DNA of 64,000 nt from JBEKCD01 sp050015055 (lineage in GTDB: Archaea > Thermoproteota > Bathyarchaeia > Bathyarchaeales > Bathycorpusculaceae), in assembly GCA_050015055.1 (NCBI GenBank), contig JBEKCD010000012.1:1-64000 (forward strand), written 5' to 3'. Every line of letters begins with the position of its first letter. The first letter of the stretch is position 1. The notes beneath the pieces were generated by a model, which had not been told where the DNA came from, did no database searches, and was given only the letters and a program-made list of their open reading frames with translations. Shown piece by piece: positions 33,519-42,960 of the stretch. Made by a program: the position numbers and the translations under genes.

Positions 33519-34571
33519 TTACATGATCGCGGCCATTATTGCTTTTTGGGCATGCAATCGATTTCCAGCTTCGTCGAACGCGACGCTTTGAGGTCCGTCG
33601 ATGACTTCGTCGGTCACTTCCATCCCGCGGTCTGCGGGCAGGCAGTGCATGTAAATGGCCTTGGCTGTCAAATCCATCTTCGCCTGATTGCAAATCCAGG
33701 ATTTGTTCTTCCTAGCGTATTCTAACGCCAGTTGTTTGTCCGGTTGAGCTGGGCCTCCCCATGGTCCTGGCAGTGCAGCCCTCGCAGTCCAGCTTTTAGG
33801 ATAGACCACGTGTGCCCCTTCAAAAGCCTCTTCAATGTTATCCGTCTCCGAGAAGCTGCCCCCATACCTGTCCGCGTTCTCTTTAGCCCATTCAATGACT
33901 TTATCATCAAGTTCAAAGCCCTTAGGCCTGGCAAAGACGACGTCCATACCCATTTTCGAAGCTATCAAGACACAGCTCTGAGGTACTGCGAGCGGTTTTA
34001 ATCCTTCGCTGAAAGCCCACGACATAACGAACTTCTTACCTTGGAACTTGCCAACGTGTTCGTCTACAGCCTGAATGTCAGCCATTTCTTGACAGGGATG
34101 ATAAACGTCATCTTCCATGTTAATGACCGGAATCTTTGCCCATTTGGCAAACTCTTCAACGGTGCGATGCCCGCGTCCATACATCCACTTTGCAGCATCA
34201 CCGTAAATTCTGATAGCGATAGCGTCACCCATCTCGTCAAGCACGCGGGCCACATCAGCGATCCGCTCCGTCTTGTAAGCCTCTTCATCCTCGGGCAAAG
34301 CAGGGACGTATATGTCTTGGGGTGAAAGGAAATGAGCATGCCCGCCCAGTTGAGTCATGCCGGCTTCAAAACTGTTCCTCGTCCGCAGTGAACGATTGAA
34401 GAAAATCATGAACAGCGTGCGATCGCGGAGAATGTCGGCGGTGGATTTTCTTGCTTTGTACTTCTGCTTCAAGTCCTTGGAGGCCGCTATGAGCAGCTTG
34501 AGATCTTCTTGGCTCCAGGATTGTGTCTCGAGCCAATCTTTTCCCTTGAAAGCTCCAATGTATTGTTTCAT
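33519..34571 (-). CDS. Aspartate/ornithine carbamoyltransferase family protein, YgeW-like (350 aa)
   Basis: Start is ATG 34571 (AAGGTG upstream). The carbamoyl-phosphate loop reads FFNRSLRTRNSFEAGM, with Leu in the usual STRTR, as in acetyl-ornithine-type enzymes. Other family marks are VYHPCQEMADIQA (variant HPxQ) and IYMHCLPADRGMEVTDEVID (HCLP). The second substrate cannot be fixed, but the proline-rich insertion near 90 and the ending resemble the YgeW group. It would interconvert a carbamoylated catabolite and carbamoyl phosphate, which the downstream carbamate kinase can use to make ATP. Confidence 0.8.
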   Translation of the reverse strand: MKQYIGAFKGKDWLETQSWSQEDLKLLIAASKDLKQKYKARKSTADILRDRTLFMIFFNRSLRTRNSFEAGMTQLGGHAHFLSPQDIYVPALPEDEEAYKTERIADVARVLDEMGDAIAIRIYGDAAKWMYGRGHRTVEEFAKWAKIPVINMEDDVYHPCQEMADIQAVDEHVGKFQGKKFVMSWAFSEGLKPLAVPQSCVLIASKMGMDVVFARPKGFELDDKVIEWAKENADRYGGSFSETDNIEEAFEGAHVVYPKSWTARAALPGPWGGPAQPDKQLALEYARKNKSWICNQAKMDLTAKAIYMHCLPADRGMEVTDEVIDGPQSVAFDEAGNRLHAQKAIMAAIM

Positions 34572-34651
34572 TTCGTACACCTTGGGTTGAGGAAAAACAG
34601 TAGGTGGATTTATAAGTTTTATCTCTTCAGAGAGGACGAAGGGCGGTATAA

Positions 34652-36118
34652 GTGATAGATCTCACGATGAATGAAGAGCAGCTTGAGCGAACAGTTCAGA
34701 GGTGCAGAGAAAGGAAGATAGTGGTCCCCACCTTTGCTCAGCTAAAGAACCCCAACACCGCGCCGAGTGCAATCAAGGAACAGCTTAGGAACACAGGGCT
34801 CTGGGACGTTGCCCCTCAAAACCTGTTCAGAATCACTTGGAAGAACGACCCCGTACCCAGCGGCGGGTTGTTCCGGTCCACAGCCAACTATATAGAGTTG
34901 CCCCCGGAACTCACGGGCGTTGAGGCGAGAATAATCGCCCTAGTCGGGAGGTGGTTTCCAACAGGGTCACACAAGGTAGGCGCGACTTTCGGTTGTCTGG
35001 TTCCCCCGCTTGTAACAGGCCAGTTCGATCCCACAAGGCACAAGGCAGTATGGCCCAGCACCGGGAACTTTTGCAGAGGAGGAGCCTACGATGCGACGCT
35101 TCTCGGATGCGACAGCATCGCGATTCTTCCCGAGCAAATGTCCAGGGAACGATTTGAATGGCTGAAGACCGTGGCAGGTGAGATAATTGCCACACCCGGA
35201 AGCGAGAGCAACGTCAAAGAGATATACGACAAGGTGTGGGAGCTCAAGCGAACAAGAAAAGACATTTTCGTTTTCAACCAGTTCAGCGAGTTCGGCAACT
35301 ACCTGTTCCACTACGACGTCACAGGACACGCGATGGACGAGGTCCTCAAAAAGGAGCTTGGAGGCGGCAGATTTCAAGGCGTATGCCTAACAACCGGATC
35401 AGCAGGGACGATTGCGTGCGGCGACTACTTGAAGCAAGTGTACCCTGCCTCAAAGATTGCTGCTGGAGAAGCTCTTCAGTGCCCCACGCTTCTGCTCAAT
35501 GGGTACGGTGCTCACAGAATAGAAGGCATAGGCGACAAGCATGTTCCCTGGATTCACAACGTGAGAAACACGGACGTCGCCATTGGAATTGACGATGACG
35601 ACCCGCTCAGCTTGATGAGACTGTTCAACGAGCCTGCAGGACGCAGATACCTAACAGGGGAGGTCGGCGTTCCCGAGGAGCTAGTTTCTAAGCTTGACCT
35701 GCTGGGCATTTCCAGCATAGCTAACGTGCTCATGTCAATAAAATTTGCAAAACACTACGAGCTCACCCGCAAGGATGTTGTGCTGACGGTGTTTACGGAT
35801 TCGATGGAACTATATCAATCCCGCCTGCGAGAGGCGCAAGAACGAAACGGCGAATACCACGAGAAAGATGCGATCCGAGATTTCCACATGCACCTGATGG
35901 CCTTGAAGACTGATTCGATGATGGAACTCACGCATTACGACCGCAAACGAATACATCACCTGAAATACTTCACATGGATAGAGCAACAAATGTTCAGTCT
36001 ACCCGAACTGAACAGTCAATGGTACGATTATGACGTATACTGGCCCGAGAACCAGAAACTAGTACCCAAGATAGATGAACTAATCAATCAGTTCAACGAG
36101 AAAGTCGACTTGCCATAA
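34652..36118 (+). CDS. PLP-dependent lyase/synthase, tryptophan-synthase-beta superfamily (488 aa)
   Basis: A fold-type II PLP enzyme with the cofactor Lys in GRWFPTGSHKVGATFG (K108), a phosphate-binding CLTTGSAGTIACGDYL, and WPSTGNFCRGGAYDATLLGC resembling the Asn-Gly loop. It is larger than cysteine synthases, and the C-terminal 130 residues (DFHMHLMALKTDSMMELTHY) are unusual. In bacterial ygeW loci a PLP lyase (YgeX, diaminopropionate ammonia-lyase) holds the equivalent place; this may be a functional counterpart, but sequence identity to YgeX is not claimed. The start is GTG 34652, divergent from the carbamoyltransferase gene. Confidence 0.75.
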   Translation: MIDLTMNEEQLERTVQRCRERKIVVPTFAQLKNPNTAPSAIKEQLRNTGLWDVAPQNLFRITWKNDPVPSGGLFRSTANYIELPPELTGVEARIIALVGRWFPTGSHKVGATFGCLVPPLVTGQFDPTRHKAVWPSTGNFCRGGAYDATLLGCDSIAILPEQMSRERFEWLKTVAGEIIATPGSESNVKEIYDKVWELKRTRKDIFVFNQFSEFGNYLFHYDVTGHAMDEVLKKELGGGRFQGVCLTTGSAGTIACGDYLKQVYPASKIAAGEALQCPTLLLNGYGAHRIEGIGDKHVPWIHNVRNTDVAIGIDDDDPLSLMRLFNEPAGRRYLTGEVGVPEELVSKLDLLGISSIANVLMSIKFAKHYELTRKDVVLTVFTDSMELYQSRLREAQERNGEYHEKDAIRDFHMHLMALKTDSMMELTHYDRKRIHHLKYFTWIEQQMFSLPELNSQWYDYDVYWPENQKLVPKIDELINQFNEKVDLP

Positions 36119-36150
36119 AACAGCCAAGGACGCATGCGCTGGTGTTATGA

Positions 36151-37404
36151 TTGGCCTTCGTCGCGAAAATGAAATGTGCTCGATGTGGACGAGAATACTC
36201 AGCCGATGAAAAGATTTGCATGTGCCTCAACAAAGACAGAGGTCGTCTTGACATATACTACGACTATTCGGCCATAGCAGAGAGAGTAGATAAACCAACC
36301 CTCAGCCGAAGAGCCTCAAACGTTTGGAAATACTACGAGCTTCTTCCAATCAAAAACAAGAAAAACATCGTCACCCTCGATGCTGGAGGAACACCACTCA
36401 TAAAAGCAACCAAACTTGCCGGGAAACTCGGACTCAGAAACCTCTACCTCAAAGATGAGACTCGAAGCCCCACCGGCTCCTTCAAGGACCGATCCATGAC
36501 AGTCGGGGTTTCGAAAGCCGTCGAGTTTGGCGTTGACACGACCGCCACAGCGTCAAGCGGCAACGCTGCCGCAGCCCTCGCCGCTCACTCTGCAAAAGCA
36601 GGATTGAAATGCTACGCTTTCGTCCTAGAATCCGCGCCTGAAGTCAAGCTTGCCCAAATCCGCCTCTACGGAACAAAAGTCACGCGGTTGAAAGCTACCG
36701 AAAAAGGAAAAGACCCCACAGTGCAAATGCTTCAGATGGTCGTAGACAAATACGGATGGTATCCATGCCCCAGCTTTGGCCCGTTTAACCCTTACCAAGT
36801 CGAAGGCCCAAAGACGATGGCGTATGAAATCATCGAACAGCTCGACTGGAACACACCGGACTGGGTAATGGTGCCCACAGGCTCCGGATGCCTCCTGGCT
36901 GGAATTTGGAAAGGCTTCAACGACTTCCACAACCTCGGCTTCATAGAGCCCACATCAAAACTCGCTGCTATACAACCCGAGGGCTGCGCCCCGCTGGTCA
37001 GAGCCTTCAAACAGGACAGGGATCCGTTTGAAATAGAACCCTGGGACTACCCCACAACGATTGCAGGCGGCCTTTCAGATGTATTCCCATGGGACGGAGA
37101 TGCCGCTTTAGTTGCGTCGAGAGAAACAGGCGGAACGGCTGAGGCAGTATCTGACAAGGAAATACTGGAGTCACAGAGCCTTCTGGCCTCGACTGAGGGG
37201 ATATTCGCGGAACCCACAGGCGTCGCGTCTCTCGCCGGCCTCGTCAAACTCCTCAATCTAGACATAGTGAAAAAAGATGAAACGGTGGTCGTGCTGATAA
37301 CGGGAAGCGGACTGAAGGATCCACAAGCGGCGATAAACCAGTCCATAAAAGCCCCTACAATAAGACCCGATATCAAAGAGTTCGAGTCCATCAACAAAAA
37401 CTAA
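36151..37404 (+). CDS. thrC: Threonine synthase-like PLP enzyme with zinc ribbon (417 aa)
   Basis: The N-terminus has a rubredoxin-like zinc ribbon (MKCARCGREYSADEKICMC). PLP motifs follow: YLKDETRSPTGSFKDRSMTVG with the Lys near residue 112, ATASSGNAAAALAAHSAKAG, and a glycine-rich VPTGSGCLLAGIWKG. This layout is that of archaeal threonine synthase (O-phosphohomoserine to threonine). Start is TTG 36151 or ATG 36169. Because it sits among carbamoyl-catabolic genes, a catabolic lyase activity on a related amino acid is also possible; no other threonine pathway gene is present. Confidence 0.75.
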   Translation: MAFVAKMKCARCGREYSADEKICMCLNKDRGRLDIYYDYSAIAERVDKPTLSRRASNVWKYYELLPIKNKKNIVTLDAGGTPLIKATKLAGKLGLRNLYLKDETRSPTGSFKDRSMTVGVSKAVEFGVDTTATASSGNAAAALAAHSAKAGLKCYAFVLESAPEVKLAQIRLYGTKVTRLKATEKGKDPTVQMLQMVVDKYGWYPCPSFGPFNPYQVEGPKTMAYEIIEQLDWNTPDWVMVPTGSGCLLAGIWKGFNDFHNLGFIEPTSKLAAIQPEGCAPLVRAFKQDRDPFEIEPWDYPTTIAGGLSDVFPWDGDAALVASRETGGTAEAVSDKEILESQSLLASTEGIFAEPTGVASLAGLVKLLNLDIVKKDETVVVLITGSGLKDPQAAINQSIKAPTIRPDIKEFESINKN

Positions 37405-37540
37405 CTCGGCTTTGCCCTCTTTTAAAACAAAACTAAAATACCCTCTCATTCTATAAAACCATTAACGCGCTCGTAGCGTTGGCGGGATTTCACAAAACTG
37501 GAACACTCTCAATCTCCCAATCCTTTGCTGGGCGGTAAAG

Positions 37541-38578
37541 ATGTCGAGCTTGTTTGGAAGGGACCTGATAACAACCCAAGACTGGAGCATAGACGAATTA
37601 TTAACCACGATGAAGCTTGCAGAAAAACTGAAGAGCATAAGAAAAAAAGGCAAGCTTCCGCCCAAGACGCTGGACAGGAAAAGCTTCTTCATGCTTTTTT
37701 GGGCACCGTCAACCAGGACGCGGGCGGCGTTTGAGGCGGGAATGGAACTGCTCGGCGGACACGCTGCGTACATTGACGTTGCCACGACGAGGATCGGGAC
37801 TGGGGAGACTGTGGAGGACGCGGCTCGCATGTACAGCGCGTTTGGCGATGGCATTGGAGTAAGAGTACTGGATGAAACCATCGACTTTGTCTACGGCAAC
37901 GGACGAAGAATCGTGGAGCAGTTCGCAAGAGCCGCGAAGGTTCCGGTTATAAACATGGCCTGTTGCACGTGCCATCCGACTCAAGCTATCGGAGACATAA
38001 TGACTCTTAGAAGAAAACTTCGAAACCTGAATGGAAAAAAGTATGCTGTCACTTGGGCTTACTCCAGTAGGCTTAGGGGAAGATGCAGCATACAGGAAGA
38101 GCTGCTGATAGCTACAAGGTTCGGAATGGACGTTGTGCTTGCCCACCCACCAGGGTTTGAAATCGATGCCAGAATCATTGAAACAGCAAGAAAGAACGCG
38201 GAGGCAGGCGGTAGAAGCTTGGAAACGACCAACGATTTTAGAGAAGCCTTGAAAGATGCAGCCGCGGTTTTCCCGCGAAGTTGGGTCACCTCTGAACTGG
38301 GCAAGAAAGGCTTGACCGCTTTTGGAGCAGACAACGAGATCAGAATACACAACAAATACAAGAATTGGAAGCTGGAGCAGAAGCATGTCGATGAACTAAT
38401 GAGCAAGCAGGCTATCGTCACCCATGTGCTTCCAGTCTTCAGAGGCGAAGAGGCCACCGACGAAGTTGTTGAGGGACCGAACTCCGCTATTTTCGAACAG
38501 GCGGAAGACAGTTTCTACGCCAAAATGGCCGTTCTTTCTCTGACAATCGGGCAGGTATCAAAACTAAATGTGACTTGA
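37541..38578 (+). CDS. Second carbamoyltransferase family protein (345 aa)
   Basis: The carbamoyl-phosphate loop is canonical (FWAPSTRTRAAFEAGMELLG) and the HPxQ motif is present (CCTCHPTQAIGDIMTLRR). The HCLP motif, however, reads HVLPVFRGEEATDEVVEG, so the Cys is Val. This differs from ornithine carbamoyltransferase and suggests another amino or amido acceptor, such as those proposed for YgeW or oxamate carbamoyltransferases. It is a paralogue of the gene at 33519-34571. Start ATG 37541. It lies about 120 bp before carbamate kinase, in the same orientation. Confidence 0.8.
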   Translation: MSSLFGRDLITTQDWSIDELLTTMKLAEKLKSIRKKGKLPPKTLDRKSFFMLFWAPSTRTRAAFEAGMELLGGHAAYIDVATTRIGTGETVEDAARMYSAFGDGIGVRVLDETIDFVYGNGRRIVEQFARAAKVPVINMACCTCHPTQAIGDIMTLRRKLRNLNGKKYAVTWAYSSRLRGRCSIQEELLIATRFGMDVVLAHPPGFEIDARIIETARKNAEAGGRSLETTNDFREALKDAAAVFPRSWVTSELGKKGLTAFGADNEIRIHNKYKNWKLEQKHVDELMSKQAIVTHVLPVFRGEEATDEVVEGPNSAIFEQAEDSFYAKMAVLSLTIGQVSKLNVT

Positions 38579-38701
38579 ACGCGGCCAAATCCTGTTCACA
38601 ACACGCGTGACAAGACCGTCAGTACTTGAAGAAGACGCGCTCATATTTATAGGACAATGAATATTCCTACAACTCCCCTCAGCGTATGGGTGAAAAAACA
38701 C

Positions 38702-39640
38702 ATGAGAAACGTAGCAGTCGTGGCCATCGGCGGCAACTCTCTTATTAAGGATAAAAACCACCAGACGGTGCCTGATCAATTTGAAGCAACCCGCGAAACC
38801 TGTACCCACATCGCCAGCATGATAGAACAAGGATGGAAAGTCGTCATAACTCACGGAAACGGCCCTCAAGTAGGCTTCATTCTCTTGCGCTCAGAACTGG
38901 CAAGCAACGTCCTTCACACGGTCCCGCTTGATTCCTGCGGAGCAGACACCCAAGGAGCCATAGGCTACATGATACAACAATGCCTCTACAACGAATTCAA
39001 ACGAAGAGGAATCAAAACAAGCGTCGTGTCAGTCGTGACTCAAACATTGGTCGAGAAGAACGATCCAGCATTCCAAAACCCAACTAAACCCATCGGCCCC
39101 TTCTACGACAAACAAAAAGCAGAAAAATACAGGAAAGAAAGAGGCTGGGACATCATGGAAGACGCAGGCCGCGGTTGGCGCCGCGTAGTACCGTCCCCGA
39201 TACCCGTCAAAATCATCGAGCAGGACGTCATCAAAGCCCTTGTCAACAAAGGAATAGTAGTCGTCGCCGTCGGAGGCGGAGGAATCCCAGTCATCGAACA
39301 AGGCGGCAAGCTCAAAGGAGCAGAAGCAGTAATCGACAAAGACTACGCTTCGGCGCTTCTTGCCGTCGGCATAAAAGCCGACCTCTTTCTAATTTCAACA
39401 GCCGTGGAGAAAGTAGCTCTAAACTTCGGAGAGCCAAACCAGAAATCGCTTGACAAGATGACGCTAACGGAAGCCAAGGAATACCTTGAACGGGGACACT
39501 TCCCCGCCGGCAGCATGGGCCCAAAAATTGAAGCGATAATAAGCTACCTGGAACACGGGGGAAAGGAAGCCCTTATAACCAACCCGGAAAATCTTGAGCG
39601 CGCTCTGCGAGGAGAGACTGGCACACGCATCGTGCCCTGA
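38702..39640 (+). CDS. arcC: Carbamate kinase (312 aa)
   Basis: Transfers phosphate from carbamoyl phosphate to ADP, yielding ATP, CO2 and ammonia. Start ATG 38702 gives the family N-terminus RNVAVVAIGGNSLIKDK; ATG 38657 is closer to a likely TATA element (ATATTTATAGG, about 38643-38653) and would be too near it. Motifs: THGNGPQVGF, DTQGAIGYMIQQ, VAVGGGGIPV, AVIDKDYASALLA and FPAGSMGPKIEA. Length is normal. Two carbamoyltransferases immediately upstream make a substrate-level phosphorylation role convincing. Confidence 0.95.
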   Translation: MRNVAVVAIGGNSLIKDKNHQTVPDQFEATRETCTHIASMIEQGWKVVITHGNGPQVGFILLRSELASNVLHTVPLDSCGADTQGAIGYMIQQCLYNEFKRRGIKTSVVSVVTQTLVEKNDPAFQNPTKPIGPFYDKQKAEKYRKERGWDIMEDAGRGWRRVVPSPIPVKIIEQDVIKALVNKGIVVVAVGGGGIPVIEQGGKLKGAEAVIDKDYASALLAVGIKADLFLISTAVEKVALNFGEPNQKSLDKMTLTEAKEYLERGHFPAGSMGPKIEAIISYLEHGGKEALITNPENLERALRGETGTRIVP

Positions 39641-39735
39641 AACTTGGGACCTGATAGAATCTGCAGTTTCTCCATAACAGTTATGTTACGGCAGAGCATT
39701 TGATACCCCTGAAAGTTAGGCGAGGAGATGCTTAG

Positions 39736-40692
39736 TTGTCTCTCAGCAGCGAGAAAATGATTGAATTGTACAGAGGAATGGTGAGAATAAGGCGATTCGA
39801 GGAGAAAGTCAGCGAATTATTCTCCAAGGGACTGATTCCCGGATTCGTTCATCTTTACATCGGAGAGGAAGCAGTCGCCGTTGGCGTATGCGCAAACTTG
39901 ACGAAGAACGATTACATAACGAGCACACACAGGGGGCATGGACACTGCATCGCGAAAGGTGCGGATCTGAGAAGAATGATGGCTGAACTCTTCGGAAAGA
40001 AGACAGGCTACTGCAAGGGCAAAGGAGGCTCAATGCACATTGCAGATTACAGTTCAGGAATACTGGGCGCAAACGCAATCGTGGGCGCTAACATACCCAT
40101 CGCGGCTGGCGCTGCCTTTGCAGCCAAATCGAAAGGAACCAATCATGTAGCAGTTGCTTTCTTCGGCGACGGTGCGTCTAACACTGGAGCTTTTCATGAA
40201 GGAATCAACATAGCAGCAGCGTGGAAACTGCCCGTGGTTTTTGTCTGCGAAAATAATTTGTACGCAATTTCTACTCGCACAACAAGATCCACGCCGATAA
40301 GCAACATAGCCGATCGAGCTGCTTCCTACGGCATCCCTGGCGTAATCGCAGATGGGATGGACGTAATGGCAGTTTACGAATCGGTTCACAAGGCTGTGGA
40401 AAAAGCAAGAAAGGGACAGGGCCCAACGTTGGTTGAATGTAAGACTTACAGGTTCTACGGATCCTTCGAAGGCGATCCGCAGCGTTACAGAACGAAGAGC
40501 GAGAGAGAAGAGTGGCAGATGAAGGACCCACTCAACTTCGGTGGAAAACTTGTCAACATGGGCGTTCTGACAGATGCAGACCTTCAGAAAATCGATCAGG
40601 AGGTCAAATCGGCCGTGGAAGAGGCGGTAAAATATGCACGGGAAAGCCCGTACCCCGAACCTGAAGAAGTGACGAAAGACTTGTTCGCTTGA
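39736..40692 (+). CDS. 2-oxoacid dehydrogenase E1 alpha subunit (pyruvate/acetoin type, 318 aa)
   Basis: A thiamine-diphosphate subunit that decarboxylates a 2-oxoacid or acetoin. TTG 39736 is preceded by GAGGAG. It shows HLYIGEEAVAVGVCANL, TSTHRGHGHCIAKGADL, the TPP motif FFGDGASNTGAFHEGINIAA, and the loop CENNLYAISTRT. Length and motifs fit AcoA/PdhA. It heads an operon with E1 beta 14 nt downstream, E2 and a lipoate ligase. No dihydrolipoyl dehydrogenase is found in this window. Substrate specificity cannot be decided from sequence alone. Confidence 0.92.
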   Translation: MSLSSEKMIELYRGMVRIRRFEEKVSELFSKGLIPGFVHLYIGEEAVAVGVCANLTKNDYITSTHRGHGHCIAKGADLRRMMAELFGKKTGYCKGKGGSMHIADYSSGILGANAIVGANIPIAAGAAFAAKSKGTNHVAVAFFGDGASNTGAFHEGINIAAAWKLPVVFVCENNLYAISTRTTRSTPISNIADRAASYGIPGVIADGMDVMAVYESVHKAVEKARKGQGPTLVECKTYRFYGSFEGDPQRYRTKSEREEWQMKDPLNFGGKLVNMGVLTDADLQKIDQEVKSAVEEAVKYARESPYPEPEEVTKDLFA

Positions 40693-40705
40693 GCTGGCAG
40701 GTGAA

Positions 40706-41683
40706 ATGGAAATGCGAGAAATAACATACGTTGACGCGCTTCGCGAAGCTATACGTGAAGAAATGTTGAAGGACGAAGCGGTGTTTGTTCTTGGTGAAGA
40801 CATAGCAGTGCATGGCGGCGACTTCGGGGTCACGCAGGGGCTTCTGGAAGAATTTGGAGAAAACAGGGTCAGAGACACTCCCATATCTGAAACGGCCATA
40901 GTCGGCCTTTCACTGGGCGCAGCTTCGGTTGGAATGAGACCCGTGGCAGAAATAATGTTCTCCGACTTCCTCGGCGTGTGCATGGACCAGATACTCAACC
41001 AAGTGGCAAAAATGCGCTACATGTCTGGTGGGCAGGTAAAAACTCCGATAGTCATCAGAACAGCGTTCGGTGCTGGAATAAGCGCAGGCCCACAACACTC
41101 ACAGAGTCCTGAAGCGTTTTTCATGCACATTCCTGGACTGCAAGTCGCCATGCCGTCAAACCCATATGATGCGAAAGGACTGCTTAAGACCGCCATTAGA
41201 AGCGACAACCCCGTGATTTTTTTTGAACACAAGCTTCTCTACAGCAGCAAGGGCCAAGTGCCTGAAGCTGAGTACTACGTTCCCTTCGGCAAAGCTGAAA
41301 TCAAGAGAGATGGCAAAGACGTCACGATTCTAGCCACCGGGCTGATGGTGAGCAAGGCTTTATCGGCAGCTCAGAAGCTTGAAAGAGAAGGAATCAGCGC
41401 AGAAGTAATCGACCCCAGAACGTTGACTCCGTTTGACAAGGACGCGCTCATGAATTCCGTCAAGAAGACAGGCAGGTTCGTCGTGGTTCATGAGGCGTGG
41501 AAGAGATGCGGCGTGGGCGCTGAATTCGCATCGATGGTAGCTGAAGAGGCCATGGATTATCTGGATGCGCCTGTCAAAAGAGTCGGCGGGATGAACGTTC
41601 CGACTCCATTCAGTCCAGCCTTGGAAAAGTACGTCATACCAAATGAGAACGACATCGTTGAGGCAGTGCAAGAGATTATTTAA
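40706..41683 (+). CDS. 2-oxoacid dehydrogenase E1 beta subunit (325 aa)
   Basis: ATG 40706 has AGGTGAA upstream. The transketolase-like N-terminal domain is seen in ITYVDALREAIREEM, FVLGEDIAVHGGDFGVT and RVRDTPISETAIVGLSLG; a C-terminal domain includes VIDPRTLTPFDKDAL and VVVHEAWKRCGVGAEF. It forms the alpha2beta2 E1 with the product of the preceding gene. Family length is normal. Archaea with such operons may use them for branched-chain acids or acetoin, since pyruvate is generally oxidised by ferredoxin oxidoreductases; that preference is inference. Confidence 0.93.
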   Translation: MEMREITYVDALREAIREEMLKDEAVFVLGEDIAVHGGDFGVTQGLLEEFGENRVRDTPISETAIVGLSLGAASVGMRPVAEIMFSDFLGVCMDQILNQVAKMRYMSGGQVKTPIVIRTAFGAGISAGPQHSQSPEAFFMHIPGLQVAMPSNPYDAKGLLKTAIRSDNPVIFFEHKLLYSSKGQVPEAEYYVPFGKAEIKRDGKDVTILATGLMVSKALSAAQKLEREGISAEVIDPRTLTPFDKDALMNSVKKTGRFVVVHEAWKRCGVGAEFASMVAEEAMDYLDAPVKRVGGMNVPTPFSPALEKYVIPNENDIVEAVQEII

Positions 41684-41725
41684 TAAAATGAATAATGATC
41701 ATCGGAAACTGTGGGAGGGCAAAAA

Positions 41726-42937
41726 TTGGCAACCAAATTGATCATGACTAAGCTCGGTCTCACCATGAAAGAGGGGACTGTTGTCAACTGGCTCAAGAAA
41801 GAAGGAGAACGTATCGAGAAAGGAGAACCCCTTGTTGAAGTGGAAACTGAGAAAATATCTAGCGAATTGGAAGCTCCAGCATCCGGTGTTCTTCTGAAGA
41901 TCACAGCCGAGAAGGGTGCGACTGTTCCAGTATCCGGGCTGTTGGGAATAATCGGTGAACCCGGTGAAGATGTTTCATCGATTCAGAACAATGTAGCTAA
42001 AGCCGAAATCTCCGGGGCGACGCCAGAAAGAGAAGCTCTGAAGCCAGTCGAGGCTGAGGTTTCTCTGGAGAAGGTGAGGATTTCGCCGTTGGCGAGGAAG
42101 ATCGCTGAGGAGCAAAAAGTTGACTTAACAAAAATCACAGGAACAGGACCTGACGGCAGAATAGTCAAAGAAGACGTACTGAGAACTCTCGGAAAGGCTG
42201 AGACTGCAGGTCCATCAACACCTTCTCTGTCGAAGGAGGGAGTTGAGGTAGCTGAAATCATTCCGCTAGTTGGTACGAGAAAAACGATAGCCGATCGATT
42301 GTCTCAAAGCTACAATTCTGCTGTGCACACCACGGTGATGACTGAAGTTGACATGACTGACGCTTCAAACTTCCGCAAAGACCTCCTGGTCAAAGTCAAA
42401 GAGGAGACAGGAGTCTCCCTGACTTACACTAGCATGATCGTTAAAGCAACGGCGTTGGCTCTCAGGGAGCACAAGATTGTGAATTCAACACTGGAAGACC
42501 AAGAAATCAAGATTCTCAAAAACGTTAACGTAGGAGTCGCCGTCGACGTTGAAGAAGGACTAATAGTCCCAGTAATTCGTGGCGCAGACCAAAAATCGCT
42601 CACTGAAATCGCTGCACTCTTGGCAAAACTTGCCGAAAAAGCGAGAAATCGAACCCTTTCTATGGAAGAAGTATCCGCTGGGACGTTCACCGTGACCAAC
42701 CTGGGCATGCTGGGAGTGCACACTTTTATTCCGATAATAAACCCGCCTCAAGCAGCCATTCTGGGAGTAGGGGCTGTCGAAGATAGACCCGCGATTGTCA
42801 AAGGAAAGATTGAGGCAAGATCCAGACTCAACCTGAGCCTCGTGTACGATCACAGAATCATCAACGGAGCAGAAGCAGCCCGATTTTTGCAGACGATGAA
42901 ACGAATTCTAGAAAACCCTTCAGCACTGAATGGCTGA
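41726..42937 (+). CDS. Dihydrolipoamide acyltransferase E2 (403 aa)
   Basis: I choose TTG 41726, since GGAGGG lies 6-7 nt upstream. Domain order: lipoyl domain (residues 1-75, lipoylated Lys in VEVETEKISSELEAPASG), a peripheral-subunit-binding domain (VRISPLARKIAEEQKVDL, then TGTGPDGRIVKEDVL), and a catalytic domain (MTEVDMTDASNFRKDLL, GTFTVTNLGMLGVHTFIPII). The active-site block reads YDHRIINGAEAARFL, with Asn where Asp is more usual. It receives acyl groups from E1 and passes them to CoA. Confidence 0.92.
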   Translation: MATKLIMTKLGLTMKEGTVVNWLKKEGERIEKGEPLVEVETEKISSELEAPASGVLLKITAEKGATVPVSGLLGIIGEPGEDVSSIQNNVAKAEISGATPEREALKPVEAEVSLEKVRISPLARKIAEEQKVDLTKITGTGPDGRIVKEDVLRTLGKAETAGPSTPSLSKEGVEVAEIIPLVGTRKTIADRLSQSYNSAVHTTVMTEVDMTDASNFRKDLLVKVKEETGVSLTYTSMIVKATALALREHKIVNSTLEDQEIKILKNVNVGVAVDVEEGLIVPVIRGADQKSLTEIAALLAKLAEKARNRTLSMEEVSAGTFTVTNLGMLGVHTFIPIINPPQAAILGVGAVEDRPAIVKGKIEARSRLNLSLVYDHRIINGAEAARFLQTMKRILENPSALNG

Positions 42938-42960
42938 CAGCTCCAAAGCTGCTGACTCCA

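Noticed and set aside
33136..33693. Minus-strand 185-aa frame at the DUF1611/carbamoyltransferase junction
   Set aside because: Antisense of DUF1611 and out of frame with the carbamoyltransferase; no domain likeness.
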